A stretch of 54,446 nucleotides of DNA from Bacteroidales bacterium (GCA_003559855.1 PWJZ01000070.1:1-54446), one strand, 5' to 3'; counted from the first letter of the stretch, positions 11,445 to 21,062 are shown. Program-made: numbers and translations. The notes: generated from the sequence alone by a model not told the origin.

Positions 11445-11852
11445 ATGCTTAATTTTTACGGTATGTATACCAAGGATTTCAGGAAATACCTGATAAGATT
11501 ACTGATATTGACAGCGGTAACCTGGATAATCAGTGTGTTTTTTAAATTATTTGCGCCTGAACAATATGTTTCGGAAGTGATCTTGTTTTTAGCGCCTTTT
11601 TTCCTGGTTATTTCAGCAGCAGGCAGGATACTGCTTGAATACCTTGTCAGTAAAAACAGTAAATGGCTCAATTATTCGCTACTTGGCATCAGGGCCGCCA
11701 AATTTTTTATCTATATTATTGTAGTTGTTATATATGCTTTTTTAAACAAGGATGATGCAGTCAGCTTTATTCTTGCTTTCTTTATTTTCTACTTGATATA
11801 TACCTATTTTGACATTAAAAGCATGTATCCGTTACTACGAAAAAATCCCTGA
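11445..11852 (+). CDS. AtpI-like membrane protein of the atp operon
   Basis: A 135-residue protein with four hydrophobic helices (about residues 15-33, 42-65, 80-101 and 107-125). It ends with the polar DIKSMYPLLRKNP. It has no sharp sequence motif. The size, topology and position just upstream of atpB suggest the AtpI-like protein found there in relatives, thought to help assemble the c ring. The small AtpZ gene that often accompanies it is not visible here. Function is inferred from context. Confidence 0.6.
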   Translation: MLNFYGMYTKDFRKYLIRLLILTAVTWIISVFFKLFAPEQYVSEVILFLAPFFLVISAAGRILLEYLVSKNSKWLNYSLLGIRAAKFFIYIIVVVIYAFLNKDDAVSFILAFFIFYLIYTYFDIKSMYPLLRKNP

Positions 11853-12104
11853 CAGAATATGTTGTTAATAACTTTTTGAGGCATTAGGAAATTGTCTTCC
11901 TGTTATTTAAAACCGGTACAAAAAACTAAACCAAGTCGCTGACAACCATTTTAATAGCAACACAACACATTAGAGCTACCATAATTTTTTTCGACAACAT
12001 AATTGTTTCTGATTGCAAATATTTACTTAAAAAAAAACGATTATTACGTAATTTTTTATTTAAAATATTTAATACATTGCGCTTCTTAAATTTGATAAGC
12101 AAAT

Positions 12105-13244
12105 ATGTTTGCATTTAGACAAAAACCGGGATTTTCTGGCAACATTCGGTTGATCATATTGATAATCGTATTTATATTTCCGGTTTTTACCGGATTCGGT
12201 TTTGCCGGTGTGGTGGAGGATAATGATAAATCCGGTCCTGTTAAAGAGGAAGAGGGGTTTGATGCGGGCAAGTTGATAATAGGTCACGTTTTGGATGCAT
12301 ACGAGTGGAAGATAGCAGAGATCGGCGACACCTACATATATTTACCATTGCCGGTTATTCTTTATTATGAAGGTGAGCTGCACTTCTTTTTTTCCAATAA
12401 AATCAAAAAGGGTAAGGGTACTTACAGGGGTTTTGGTATAGCTACGGAAGGCCCTAAAAAAGGGCGTTTGATTAAAATGCTTGATGATGGTATTACCGAA
12501 GACCCCGAGGCCGGTACGCTTATAGACCTGTCAATTACAAAAGTTGTTTTTTCGGCATTTATAAATGGAGCACTCTTGTGCCTGATATTTGTTAAAGTAG
12601 CTAAAGCTTATAAAAAAAGAGGGTCGAGGAAAGCCCCGTCGGGTTTGCAATCATTTATGGAGCCTATAATAATGTTTGTACGCGACGATATTGCCAGATC
12701 CGCTATCGGCGAAAAGAAATATGAAAAGTTTGTTCCATATCTCTTGACCCTGTTTTTCTTTATTTTCTTCAACAATTTGATGGGCCTGGTGCCTTTTTTC
12801 CCTGGCGGGGCAAATGTTACAGGCAATATTTCGGTTACATTTACCCTGGCGTTTTTTACTTTTATCGCTACACAGGTTTATGCGAATAAAGGACACTGGA
12901 AACATCTTTTTAACACACCCGGCGTACCGGTTTTTTTAAAAATACCCATACCTTTGATGCCGGTTATTGAGATAGTAGGTATCCTGATAAAGCCTTTTGT
13001 GCTGATGGTCAGGTTGTTTGCCAATATCACGGCAGGGCATATGATAATAAAAGGTTTTTTATCTTTGATATTTGTTTTGGGAGGTGTAGCCGCAGCTATG
13101 GGGATGGCAATTTCGCCGGTCACGCTGATTTTTCTGATATTTATGAATTTTCTTGAACTTCTGGTAGCTTTTATACAGTCATATATATTTACGTTCTTTA
13201 GTGCAATATTTTTTGGCATGGCTGTACCGGATGAGCATCACTGA
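12105..13244 (+). CDS. atpB: ATP synthase Fo subunit a
   Basis: The membrane subunit forming the proton half-channels next to the c ring. At 379 residues it is long because, as in other Bacteroidota, it has an N-terminal signal-like segment and an extra extracytoplasmic region (about residues 35-145) before the core. The core holds five or six membrane helices with the conserved NLMGLVPFFPGGAN and the essential Arg in VLMVRLFANITAGH. The C-terminus is AVPDEHH. It begins the structural genes, 37 bp ahead of atpE. Confidence 0.95.
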   Translation: MFAFRQKPGFSGNIRLIILIIVFIFPVFTGFGFAGVVEDNDKSGPVKEEEGFDAGKLIIGHVLDAYEWKIAEIGDTYIYLPLPVILYYEGELHFFFSNKIKKGKGTYRGFGIATEGPKKGRLIKMLDDGITEDPEAGTLIDLSITKVVFSAFINGALLCLIFVKVAKAYKKRGSRKAPSGLQSFMEPIIMFVRDDIARSAIGEKKYEKFVPYLLTLFFFIFFNNLMGLVPFFPGGANVTGNISVTFTLAFFTFIATQVYANKGHWKHLFNTPGVPVFLKIPIPLMPVIEIVGILIKPFVLMVRLFANITAGHMIIKGFLSLIFVLGGVAAAMGMAISPVTLIFLIFMNFLELLVAFIQSYIFTFFSAIFFGMAVPDEHH

Positions 13245-13281
13245 TAATTAATTGAGTTTGTTTAACTAATACTTAAAAACT

Positions 13282-13545
13282 ATGCTAAGTTTTATGATTT
13301 TACTTGATACGACAATAGAGGTTATCCAGCAATGGAGTAAACTTGGAGCTGCTTTTGTTGCTGTTGTGGCAGTTTTTGCAGCGGCCTGGGGTATTAGCAG
13401 GATCGGGGTGCGGGCCCTGGAATCTATTGCCCGGCAACCCGAAGCCGGAAATGATATACGTTCTTCTATGATCGTATCGGCAGCCCTTATCGAAGGTGTT
13501 ACATTCTTCGCTATTGTTGTCTGTTTATTAGTACTTTTTGTATAA
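13282..13545 (+). CDS. atpE: ATP synthase Fo subunit c
   Basis: An 87-residue hairpin of two membrane helices that forms the rotor ring. The polar loop is ARQPEAG, and the ion-carrying carboxylate is Glu71 in AALIEGVTFF. The next residues are Gly-Val rather than the Ser-Thr of sodium-type rings, so proton coupling is likely. The N-terminus has a short extra hydrophobic stretch before the first helix. A gap of 333 bp follows before atpF. Confidence 0.95.
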   Translation: MLSFMILLDTTIEVIQQWSKLGAAFVAVVAVFAAAWGISRIGVRALESIARQPEAGNDIRSSMIVSAALIEGVTFFAIVVCLLVLFV

Positions 13546-13878
13546 TAAATAGTTGCAAAAAAAAGTATTATATAATTGGAAAATTTTGTCAATTTTGAAA
13601 TGTGCAAAATAGACCGGTTAAAAAATATGTCTTGTCAGACCAGCATTTTGTAATGGTCGTTAAACAGCAGGAAATTTGCATGTTCAGAATTATTTTGTAA
13701 TATCAGACAAAATTGGGTAAAATATAGAAACAGAGCGGCTAAAAATATCAGTGTCGCAAATTGAATAACAACTCAATTGATGAGCTGTTGGATTTATACA
13801 CTCTGTTTGGTGAAAATGAGTCTGATGATTTTTATTTAATGATTCTATTATTCAGTGTAGAATTAAATATTTAATGCT
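13546..13878. other. unusual gap between atpE and atpF
   Basis: The other atp genes are 16 to 65 bp apart, but atpE and atpF are 333 bp apart. The first about 200 bases are A+T-rich with stops in all frames and no recognisable remnant. The last part contains the small ORF at 13761. No terminator with a clear T-run was found. Confidence 0.4.
13761..13874 (+). CDS. possible 37-residue ORF in the atp operon
   Basis: A TTG-started ORF encodes an acidic peptide (SIDELLDLYTLFGENESDD) with a hydrophobic end (FYLMILLFSVELNI). It stops 4 bp before the atpF ATG. Its composition is protein-like and its position would allow translational coupling to atpF. There is no ATG, no known family and no strong ribosome-binding signal, so it may be chance or the tail of a decayed gene. 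Confidence 0.2.
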   Translation: MNNNSIDELLDLYTLFGENESDDFYLMILLFSVELNI

Positions 13879-14373
13879 ATGGAACTTATAATGCCGGGTT
13901 TGGGAGTGATCTTTTGGATGACACTCGCATTTGCAATTGTTTTGTATGTTTTACGCAGGTTTGCATGGAAGCCCATTCTTAATACAATAAAGGAAAGGGA
14001 AGACGGTATCAGACGGTCATTGAAAAATGCCGAAAAAATAGAAAAAGAAATAACGCAGCTTAACGAAACCAAAGATCGTATCATCGCAGAAACCAACCAT
14101 GAAAAGGTTAATATCATTGAGCAGGGCAAAAAAGCGGGCGAGGAAATTTTAAGAGAAGCAAGGAGAAAAGCTGAAGATGAAAGCAAAAAGATTATTGAAG
14201 AATCGAAAAAGATAATAGAGACTGAAAGGAAAAAGATCGAAGACCAGATAAAAAAGGAGATAGCTGTATTGTCAATTGATATGGCAGAGAAAATATTAGT
14301 TGCAGAATTATCTGATAAGCAAAAACACAAACAGCTGGTATTGGACAACCTCGAGAAGGTTCATCTTAATTAG
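13879..14373 (+). CDS. atpF: ATP synthase Fo subunit b
   Basis: The peripheral stalk subunit, 164 residues. One N-terminal membrane helix (LGVIFWMTLAFAIVLYVL) is followed by RRFAWKPI and a long charged coiled coil (about residues 35-140) rich in Glu, Lys and Arg. The C-terminal LSIDMAEKILVAELSDK segment is the contact region for subunit delta. Both ends are normal. It begins 4 bp after the possible small ORF. Confidence 0.94.
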   Translation: MELIMPGLGVIFWMTLAFAIVLYVLRRFAWKPILNTIKEREDGIRRSLKNAEKIEKEITQLNETKDRIIAETNHEKVNIIEQGKKAGEEILREARRKAEDESKKIIEESKKIIETERKKIEDQIKKEIAVLSIDMAEKILVAELSDKQKHKQLVLDNLEKVHLN

Positions 14374-14437
14374 GGATATTGTGCAATTTATGGTGCCGGC
14401 AACAGATATGGACATATAAAAATACTGAAGGTATTAT

Positions 14438-14986
14438 ATGAAAAATCGCAGGATAGCCAAACGTTATGCGAAAGCTTTGTTATCTCTGGCTGAAGAAAAC
14501 CGGATAATGGACGAGGCTTATAAGGATATGAGCACTATTCTCGATACGTTTGAAAAAAACCGTGACCTGAAGATCATACTTAACAGCCCGATAGTACGTG
14601 AATCGAAAAAGATGAATATAATCAAAGGAGTCTTTGAGGGTAAGATCGATGAACTGATTCTTAAGTATTTGTTGATAATTACAAGAAAAAAGCGCTCGGT
14701 AATGATAGAGCCGATTGCTGAGGAATACAGGATATTGCACAAGCAAAAGCTTAACATTGAAACGGTAATTGTTATCACTGCCCAGAAGCTTGACACCGAA
14801 ACTCAACAGCAGGTATTGAAAGTTGCACGGAAAGTAACTGACAAGAAGATTGAATTTCAGAACGAAATAGATACCTCCATCATTGGTGGTTTTATATTGA
14901 AAGTAGGGGATTATTTTTATGATGCCAGTGTCAAAAGATCATTAATTAACATTAAAAAGAAGCTTTACCATTCTGTTGAATGGTAG
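14438..14986 (+). CDS. atpH: ATP synthase F1 subunit delta
   Basis: It links the b stalk to the top of the F1 head. The 182 residues start with the family signature IAKRYAKALLSLAEE, continue with the six-helix N-terminal domain, and end with a C-terminal domain containing DTSIIGGFILKVGDYFYDAS. Length and both motifs are normal. It lies between atpF and atpA on the same strand. Confidence 0.94.
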   Translation: MKNRRIAKRYAKALLSLAEENRIMDEAYKDMSTILDTFEKNRDLKIILNSPIVRESKKMNIIKGVFEGKIDELILKYLLIITRKKRSVMIEPIAEEYRILHKQKLNIETVIVITAQKLDTETQQQVLKVARKVTDKKIEFQNEIDTSIIGGFILKVGDYFYDASVKRSLINIKKKLYHSVEW

Positions 14987-15025
14987 ATAAAGATAATTTG
15001 CTGAATAATTTAAAACATATAAAAC

Positions 15026-16615
15026 ATGGCTGCATTAAAACCCGCTGAGATTTCTGCCATATTACGCCGTGAGATGGCAGGCTTCCAATCGGAAACCGAG
15101 TTTGAGGAAGCCGGCACCGTTCTTCAGATAGGCGATGGTATAGCAAGGATTTATGGATTGACTAATGCGCAGGCAGGCGAATTGATATCATTTAATGAAG
15201 AGGGCTTGAAAGGTGTTGTGCTGAATCTGGAGGAAGATAATGTTGGGGTTGTTCTGTTTGGAGACCCCAAAAATGTTAAGGAAGGAGATATTGTCAGGCG
15301 AACCAAGACCATAGCGTCTATCAATGTTGGTGAAGGACTTCCGGGCAGGGTGCTTAACACATTGGGAGTACCACTTGACGGCAAGGGACCTGTTGAGGGC
15401 AAACTTTACGAAATGCCTTTGGAGAGGAGAGCGCCCGGTGTGATATTTCGTCAACCTGTCAACGAACCACTACAAACTGGCATAAAAGCTGTTGACTCCA
15501 TGATACCTATCGGCAGGGGTCAGCGGGAACTCATTATTGGTGACAGGCAGACCGGCAAAACGGCAATAGTTATAGATACTATAATAAATCAAAGGGAATT
15601 TTACGAAAAGGGCGAACCTGTCTATTGTGTTTATGTTGCTACCGGTCAGAAGGGATCGACAGTGGCAGGAATTGTTGATGTGCTTGAAAGACACGGTGCC
15701 ATGCCTTATACCGTTGTTATATCAGCTACTGCAGGTGATCCTGCGGCAATGCAGTTTTTTGCCCCTTTTGCCGGAATGGCTGTCGGAGAATTTTTCAGAG
15801 ATACCGGCAGGTCGGCACTTGTAGTTTTCGATGACCTGTCAAAACAGGCCGTATCCTACAGGGAAGTCTCGCTTTTGCTTAGAAGACCACCCGGCCGCGA
15901 AGCATACCCGGGCGACGTTTTTTACCTGCATTCAAGGTTGCTGGAAAGAGCAGCAAAAATTATCTCATCCGACGAAGTTGCCAAACAAATGAATGATATA
16001 CCCGAATCAATAAGGCATATGGTAAAAGGCAGCGGATCACTGACAGCATTGCCCATAATTGAAACACAAGCCGGCGACGTTTCTTCGTACATTCCAACTA
16101 ATGTTATCTCAATTACCGATGGTCAGATCTTTCTCGAATCATCATTGTTTAATGCAGGTATACGTCCTGCAATCAACGTTGGTATTTCGGTATCAAGAGT
16201 AGGAGGTAATGCGCAGATAGCACCTATGAAAAAAATTGCCGGAACACTTAAACTTGACCAGGCGCAATACCGCGAATTGGAAGCCTTTGCAAAATTCGGC
16301 TCGGAACTTGATGCCAGCACAAAAAATGTTTTGGATAAAGGCGCACGAAACGTCGAAATACTAAAACAAGGGCAGTATTCACCCATGTCCGTTGAACACC
16401 AGATAGCAATCATTTATTGCGGAACAAAACGATTACTGCAAAAACTGCCCCTCGAAAAAGTTGGTGAATTCGAAAAAGAATACCTGAAGTATCTTGAAGC
16501 AAATCATAAAAATATACTTGATGAACTTAAAGCAGCTAAATTCAATGATGAAATAGAAAGAATTCTCAGGGAAACCACTGAAGCAATAATTGAAAAACTG
16601 CAAAAAGTAAAATAG
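15026..16615 (+). CDS. atpA: ATP synthase F1 subunit alpha
   Basis: The non-catalytic nucleotide-binding subunit of the F1 hexamer, 529 residues. The Walker A motif is GDRQTGKT (residues 172-179) and the Walker B strand is [13 protein letters not shown]. The arginine-finger region is present in [14 protein letters not shown]. The N-terminal [11 protein letters not shown] helix contacts subunit delta. All regions are intact. atpG follows after 16 bp. Confidence 0.97.
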   Translation: MAALKPAEISAILRREMAGFQSETEFEEAGTVLQIGDGIARIYGLTNAQAGELISFNEEGLKGVVLNLEEDNVGVVLFGDPKNVKEGDIVRRTKTIASINVGEGLPGRVLNTLGVPLDGKGPVEGKLYEMPLERRAPGVIFRQPVNEPLQTGIKAVDSMIPIGRGQRELIIGDRQTGKTAIVIDTIINQREFYEKGEPVYCVYVATGQKGSTVAGIVDVLERHGAMPYTVVISATAGDPAAMQFFAPFAGMAVGEFFRDTGRSALVVFDDLSKQAVSYREVSLLLRRPPGREAYPGDVFYLHSRLLERAAKIISSDEVAKQMNDIPESIRHMVKGSGSLTALPIIETQAGDVSSYIPTNVISITDGQIFLESSLFNAGIRPAINVGISVSRVGGNAQIAPMKKIAGTLKLDQAQYRELEAFAKFGSELDASTKNVLDKGARNVEILKQGQYSPMSVEHQIAIIYCGTKRLLQKLPLEKVGEFEKEYLKYLEANHKNILDELKAAKFNDEIERILRETTEAIIEKLQKVK

Positions 16616-16631
16616 ATCATTATAAATAGTT

Positions 16632-17525
16632 ATGGCAAACCTCAAGGAAGTTAGAACAAGGATAGCATCCGTAAAATCAACCCGGCAGATTACCAGTGCC
16701 ATGAAAATGGTATCTGCTTCCAAAATGAGGAAAGCGCAAAATGCCATTGAAAAACTCAGATATTACGCCGGCCATCTTAAAGATATTCTGAACGAGGTTT
16801 ATAAGACGTATCCTTCATTGCAAAATCATCAGCTGACATTACGAAAGGAAGGGAAAAAAGCATTATTGCTGATATGTTCATCAAATAAAGGATTGTGCGG
16901 ACCATACAATACGATGATACTCAAAAAAGCCGTAACTTTTATAGAGTCGCTGAAAGAACAGAATTTTGAGATATTCCTATATATTATAGGAAAGAAGGCA
17001 AATGATTTTTTCAAAAAAAAGGAATTTGAGATAATAAATTTTGAACAGGAATTGAGTGAAAAAGTCAGCTTCGAAAATGCAGCAAGTGTTGCAGATCAAC
17101 TGAAGAAAAAATTTGTTGATGATGATTTTACTCGTATTGATGCGGTATACAGTAGTTTTAAAAATGTTGTTGTGCAACAACCCGTTTCAGAAAATATAAT
17201 GCCGCTTGATGTTTTTAAAGACGTTATCAAACCGGAAAAACAAAATGATTTCAATGAAGAAGAACATCTGAAACATATTCTTGAACCAGCACCAGAAGAT
17301 ATTATCGATGAAATCATACCTAAAGTTATAGATATTGAGGTTTTTAGAATATTCCTCGATTCATATGCGAGTGAACAGGGAGCACGCATGACCGCAATGC
17401 ACAAGGCAACCGAAAATGCAAGTGAATTGATACGCGAATTAACTCTAACCTACAATAAAGTAAGACAAGCCACCATAACAAGAGAACTGGTTGAAATTGT
17501 TTCAGGAGCTGAAGCACTGAAGTGA
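16632..17525 (+). CDS. atpG: ATP synthase F1 subunit gamma
   Basis: The central rotor shaft, 297 residues. The N-terminal helix begins MANLKEVRTRIASVKSTRQI and continues TSAMKMVSASKMRKAQ. The C-terminal helix contains SEQGARMTAMHKATENA. The middle Rossmann-like part has CSNKGLCGPYN. It is the last gene of the operon. No beta or epsilon gene follows, which fits the split atpDC arrangement usual in Bacteroidota. Confidence 0.96.
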   Translation: MANLKEVRTRIASVKSTRQITSAMKMVSASKMRKAQNAIEKLRYYAGHLKDILNEVYKTYPSLQNHQLTLRKEGKKALLLICSSNKGLCGPYNTMILKKAVTFIESLKEQNFEIFLYIIGKKANDFFKKKEFEIINFEQELSEKVSFENAASVADQLKKKFVDDDFTRIDAVYSSFKNVVVQQPVSENIMPLDVFKDVIKPEKQNDFNEEEHLKHILEPAPEDIIDEIIPKVIDIEVFRIFLDSYASEQGARMTAMHKATENASELIRELTLTYNKVRQATITRELVEIVSGAEALK

Positions 17526-17667
17526 TCCTTTCGCGGCGTGTAAATTTCTTAATCAATATTAAAAATTAGAAGTTAATTGCTATCCATCTCTACCATTAAA
17601 TATATTTTGGTTTTTGTTGATTTTTTTTTAAATTTTTAAAAATATTTAATTATATAATTTTTTATAG

Positions 17668-17675
17668 TAATTTTG
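17668..17675 (+). promoter_or_regulatory. -7 element before the lipoprotein gene
   Basis: TAATTTTG matches TAnnTTTG about 60 bases before the ATG at 17737. The upstream sequence is almost pure A/T and holds no clear TTG. Confidence 0.3.
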
Positions 17676-17736
17676 AAAAGTTTTTAATAAATCTATTTAA
17701 TTAATTAATTTAATTACTAATTTTAAAAAAATAAAG

Positions 17737-18408
17737 ATGAAAAAACTCTTTTCGATTCTGGTAGTTGCAGTAGTTGTATTCTCTTTCAGTTCGTGTACGG
17801 AGGATTGTGAAAAAAACAATACAGGCGAGGTGGAAATATATAACAGAACTGAAACTAATCTGTATTTTGATGTAACAGGTTCCAATGAGGCAACTTATGA
17901 ACAGCGTGAGGTTGTAGCAGCATCTTCAACCAGGTATAAAGAAGTACCTGCGGGTGAAATAAAAATTTTAGGATCTTTTACAAATGAGAAAAAAGATTTT
18001 ATTGTTTTGGATAACAGAATTCTTAAACAGTGTGGAAGCGAAAGCTATACCACAGCAACTGAATCATGCCAATTGTTTAATGTAAGCGACATTACTGTTA
18101 ATAATTATGATGACTACCCCTGGGTAATTGACGTTTTTGTTTCTACTGATGCACATGGTAATGGTTTTTATCTCGGAGAAAAACACCTGGCAAGCGGTCA
18201 AAATCATACCTATAAAAATGTCGATGTAGGATTTGGTTTAATAGCATTCGGAATTTACCTGGGAGCAGGAATTGGTTGGTATTGGGATGGCTGGTATGTT
18301 TTCAAGGTTTGTGAACCCGTTACCTATACATGGACTTATAAGAAAAGCGATGGGGTTGCATCAGCTGATAAATCTTCAGACAAGATGAATATGGATGTTT
18401 TTAAATAA
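17737..18408 (+). CDS. lipoprotein of unknown function
   Basis: A 223-residue protein with a lipoprotein signal (MKKLFSILVVAVVVFSFSSC, lipidated Cys20). The mature part is beta-rich with several Cys residues (CTEDC, KQCGS, TESC, KVCEP) that could form disulfides. A Gly/Trp-rich hydrophobic stretch (GIYLGAGIGWYWDGWYVFKV) lies near residues 172-191, and the tail is Lys/Ser/Asp-rich. No known family is recognised. A second, broken lipoprotein gene follows at once and the two may form one transcription unit. Confidence 0.7.
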   Translation: MKKLFSILVVAVVVFSFSSCTEDCEKNNTGEVEIYNRTETNLYFDVTGSNEATYEQREVVAASSTRYKEVPAGEIKILGSFTNEKKDFIVLDNRILKQCGSESYTTATESCQLFNVSDITVNNYDDYPWVIDVFVSTDAHGNGFYLGEKHLASGQNHTYKNVDVGFGLIAFGIYLGAGIGWYWDGWYVFKVCEPVTYTWTYKKSDGVASADKSSDKMNMDVFK

Positions 18409-18456
18409 TAATTTTTGCCTTTATTTAAAATGGAATTTTTTTTTAATTCTGTATAT

Positions 18457-19229
18457 ATGAAAAAATCGTATTTGCATTTTGCCCTTCTTTTAATTATTAT
18501 TATCAGTAATGCAGGATGTTCTCAGATGCACTTGCGACAAATAAATGTTCAAAAGGGAATAAAGGGCGGTTTTGACAAAATTGCCGGGGCAGCCATGTTG
18601 TATCAGAACCGAATAAAATAAAAGTAAATATTGTTATGCCCGGAGATTTCGGATGCTATCTGGAATCTGTCGAGGATGAAACTGAACGGGAAGAGAAAGG
18701 AAGATACAGGTGCAATGCATTTATCGTTAATAAAGATATAGCGAAAACTGAGATTTCTGAAAAAAGAAACAAAAGTTGCGAGGGTTTAAACAGGGGTTTC
18801 TTTTTTCTTAATTTCAGAGAAGTTTTGCAAAGCATGCTGGAGGTTCATTTATCACAATATTTTGATAGTGCTGAAATAGAATTTTCGAAGAGTGTCGATA
18901 ATGAAGCTATAAATATTGATCCTTCTTTTGTTTTTTACGAACCTTCAATGAGAACCGGAGCTAAAAGGGCTATAGTGGAGCTTCAAATAAATTTTATGAC
19001 AAGCGATAGATCAGAAAATGTAACAAGTAATGTTTCTCATAAAATAGGAAGTGGTCATTTAGCCTGGTTAATACCTCTTGGTGCATTAACCTTCCCTGTC
19101 GGGTTTTTAATAGGTTCGATGATTTTCGACAATATTGAACAGAAAAAAATGGAAGAGGCAGTTGCAAATGCTGTTAAAGATGCTGCAGCTGAAGCGGCAA
19201 AGATCATTGCAGAACATGAATACCCTTAA
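18457..19229 (+). pseudogene. frameshifted lipoprotein gene
   Basis: The first part encodes a lipoprotein start (MKKSYLHFALLLIIIISNAG followed by Cys) and runs to a TAA at 18619-18621. The second part is open in another frame from about 18576, reads HVVSEPNKIKVNIVMPGDFG across the first ATG of that frame (18636), and runs to 19229. It ends with a membrane-like stretch (LAWLIPLGALTFPVGFLIG) and an Ala-rich helix. The frame switch must lie between about 18576 and 18620, possibly at the GGGG run near 18586-18589. Reading both parts as one protein gives a lipoprotein of about 255 residues of unknown family. A sequencing indel is an alternative. Confidence 0.55.
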
Positions 19230-19465
19230 ATGTTACAATTTATGATTAGGGTTTGGTTTAATTTATAACAATCAACCCTCAACAATCATACAATCTTATT
19301 ACCTTATTTTTTTAAGAAAAGGGGTTTACACAACATTTAATTGTCCACATAATTTGTTTTATGATTTTTTTTATTATTTATCCACGTCAAACGTTATAGA
19401 ACCAAATATAAAAAGATTATTTGCCGGATTTATTATTTTAGAAACAATAACATGGGATTATTTGT

Positions 19466-19473
19466 TACATTTG
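19466..19473 (+). promoter_or_regulatory. -7 element of the ferritin promoter
   Basis: TACATTTG matches TAnnTTTG, 47 bases before the ferritin ATG. A TTG at the right distance is not present, so activator help is possible. Confidence 0.35.
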
Positions 19474-19519
19474 TTGTAATAAAAAATTTAATAAATAATA
19501 ACTTTAAAATCATAATAAT

Positions 19520-20011
19520 ATGTTGTCGAAGAAAATTGAAAATATTTTAAATGAACAGGTTGAAAAGGAAGGGTATGCTGCACAATTATACCTTGCAATG
19601 GCATCGTGGAGTGAAACGCAGGGATATGACGGAATTTCACAATGGTTTTATGCTCAGCATATGGAGGAGATCGAGCATATGCTTAAAATTATTAAATATG
19701 TAAACGAAAGGGGCGGGCATGCAATAATTCCTAAAATTGACAAGCCTCCAAAAGATTTTGAAGGAATAATGCAAATATATGAAGCCGCATTAGAGCATGA
19801 GCAGATGGTAACACGTTCAATAAATAATATTGTGGGGCTTTGCCTCGAAGAAAAAGACTATACAACCCACAACTGGATACAATGGTTTGTTGATGAGCAG
19901 CTTGAGGAAGAATCCTCGGTAAATGCTATCATTGATAAGTTAAATATGCTGGGAGATAAAAACATGTATATTTTTGACCGTGATATTATGAAGATGCGCA
20001 ACGATGATTGA
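19520..20011 (+). CDS. ftnA: bacterial ferritin (non-haem)
   Basis: A 163-residue four-helix-bundle protein that assembles into a 24-mer cage and stores iron as ferric mineral. The ferroxidase ligands occupy canonical positions: Glu17, Glu50, His53, Glu94, Gln127 and Glu130. Sites A and B are therefore complete, and Glu130 may serve the third site. Length is normal. It stands alone downstream of the lipoproteins. Confidence 0.95.
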   Translation: MLSKKIENILNEQVEKEGYAAQLYLAMASWSETQGYDGISQWFYAQHMEEIEHMLKIIKYVNERGGHAIIPKIDKPPKDFEGIMQIYEAALEHEQMVTRSINNIVGLCLEEKDYTTHNWIQWFVDEQLEEESSVNAIIDKLNMLGDKNMYIFDRDIMKMRNDD

Positions 20012-20147
20012 TAATAAATTCAGACAAACAGCTGTGTTAATTTAAAAGACCGGTTCAGAAAAAAATGAAAAAAAATTTACTGGAAATACAAAAAAAATAT
20101 ATCTTTGTTTCTGAAAAAACCAAAACTAACTAAAAAAGGACAAAAAA

Positions 20148-20525
20148 ATGAAAAAATTATTTATTTTATTTGCGTTCGCTGCTTTTTTAATATTTCCGGC
20201 ATGCGAAGTTATTGAAGAGCACTCTGTTAAATTCACAGTTTTTGATGAAGAATTAAACCCGGTTGAAAATGCTGAAATTTACATTGAGGGAGAAGAACCT
20301 TTAACTACCAATGTTGACGGAAAAGCTGCCATCGAGCTTAGAGAGGGAGATTATTCTTTCGACGTATCAGCTGAAGGATTTTTGCCTTTAACAGATCAGA
20401 AATTTAAGCTGAAGGAAGAAGACAAGGAACTTGAGCTTGCACTTGTTTCAGACATTGAAGTAGAAGAGGAAGAAGTAGAAGAGGAAGAAGTAGAAGAGGA
20501 AGAAGTAGAAGAGGAAGAAGAATAG
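20148..20525 (+). CDS. small lipoprotein with acidic repeat tail
   Basis: A 125-residue protein with a lipoprotein signal (MKKLFILFAFAAFLIFPAC, Cys19). It then has one beta-sandwich resembling the carboxypeptidase-regulatory or PEGA type (about residues 28-100: VFDEELNPVENAEIYIEG and GDYSFDVSAEGFLPL). Its tail is made only of Glu and Val, encoded by a 15-bp tandem repeat. The fold is inferred from the pattern of Gly and hydrophobic residues. The tail may bind cations or act as a spacer. A terminator follows. Confidence 0.65.
   Translation: MKKLFILFAFAAFLIFPACEVIEEHSVKFTVFDEELNPVENAEIYIEGEEPLTTNVDGKAAIELREGDYSFDVSAEGFLPLTDQKFKLKEEDKELELALVSDIEVEEEEVEEEEVEEEEVEEEEE
20457..20521 (+). repeat. 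15-bp tandem repeat coding an EVEEE tail
   Basis: GAAGTAGAAGAGGAA is repeated four times and trails off into more GAA/GAG codons just before the stop. The unit is a multiple of three, so gain or loss of copies keeps the frame. Confidence 0.85.
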
Positions 20526-20605
20526 GAAAAGCCGGAGAAAAAAAATGAACGATTTACCATCCGGTTTTTGAAAAAATAAGTATTAAAAGATAACATCAAA
20601 AAATG

Positions 20606-20645
20606 GTGCCTTGCCTTTATTGATTAATGAGGGAAGGCACTGTTT
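20606..20645 (+). terminator. intrinsic terminator after the acidic-tail lipoprotein
   Basis: GTGCCTT at the left pairs with AAGGCAC at the right, with an additional CCT/AGG pairing inside. The stem is followed by TGTTTTATTT. It fits the end of the gene at 20525. Confidence 0.6.
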
Positions 20646-21062
20646 TATTTATAATGACTTATATCTACAGGTCATTATCCTTGCCCTGTACATGCAATGT
20701 AAAACTATCTTGACCGTTTATTGAAATGCTATATCCGAACGAAAGACGTTGCTTTCAGCCTGTTTGAATTATACAAGTAAAACTTGCAGTGATTGCTTTA
20801 ATTGATTTAAATCCCTTTTTTACAGGGCTTTTTAGGAAATAAATCAAACATAATTGTATTTGATATAAAATGTATGATAAGTGCATATTACTTTATGCAC
20901 TGTCTTGAAAATGCGTAATAATACTGTTTTTTGCCATTTTTGCCCATGCTAAATTTGTTTTCCATCATTTAAAAACCGGTAAACGCATTAATTATAAAAT
21001 CGATAATTGAGTTAAATAAAATCGATATAAAATATGATTTGTTTTTACAATTTTGAGTAACT
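20646..21062. other. non-coding leader region before the signalling cluster
   Basis: About 420 bases with no plausible ORF. It holds a perfect 8-bp inverted repeat (ATAATGAC at 20651-20658, GTCATTAT at 20671-20678) and a GTGCAT/ATGCAC hairpin near 20880-20900. A repeated decamer lies closer to the gene and is listed separately. Regulatory content is likely but unassigned. Confidence 0.4.
20996..21027 (+). promoter_or_regulatory. paired AAAATCGATA sites
   Basis: The decamer AAAATCGATA occurs at 20996-21005 and again at 21018-21027, 22 bp start to start (about two helical turns). It ends 35 bases before the first gene of the signalling cluster. The spacing suggests a paired binding site. The protein that would bind is unknown. 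Confidence 0.35.
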
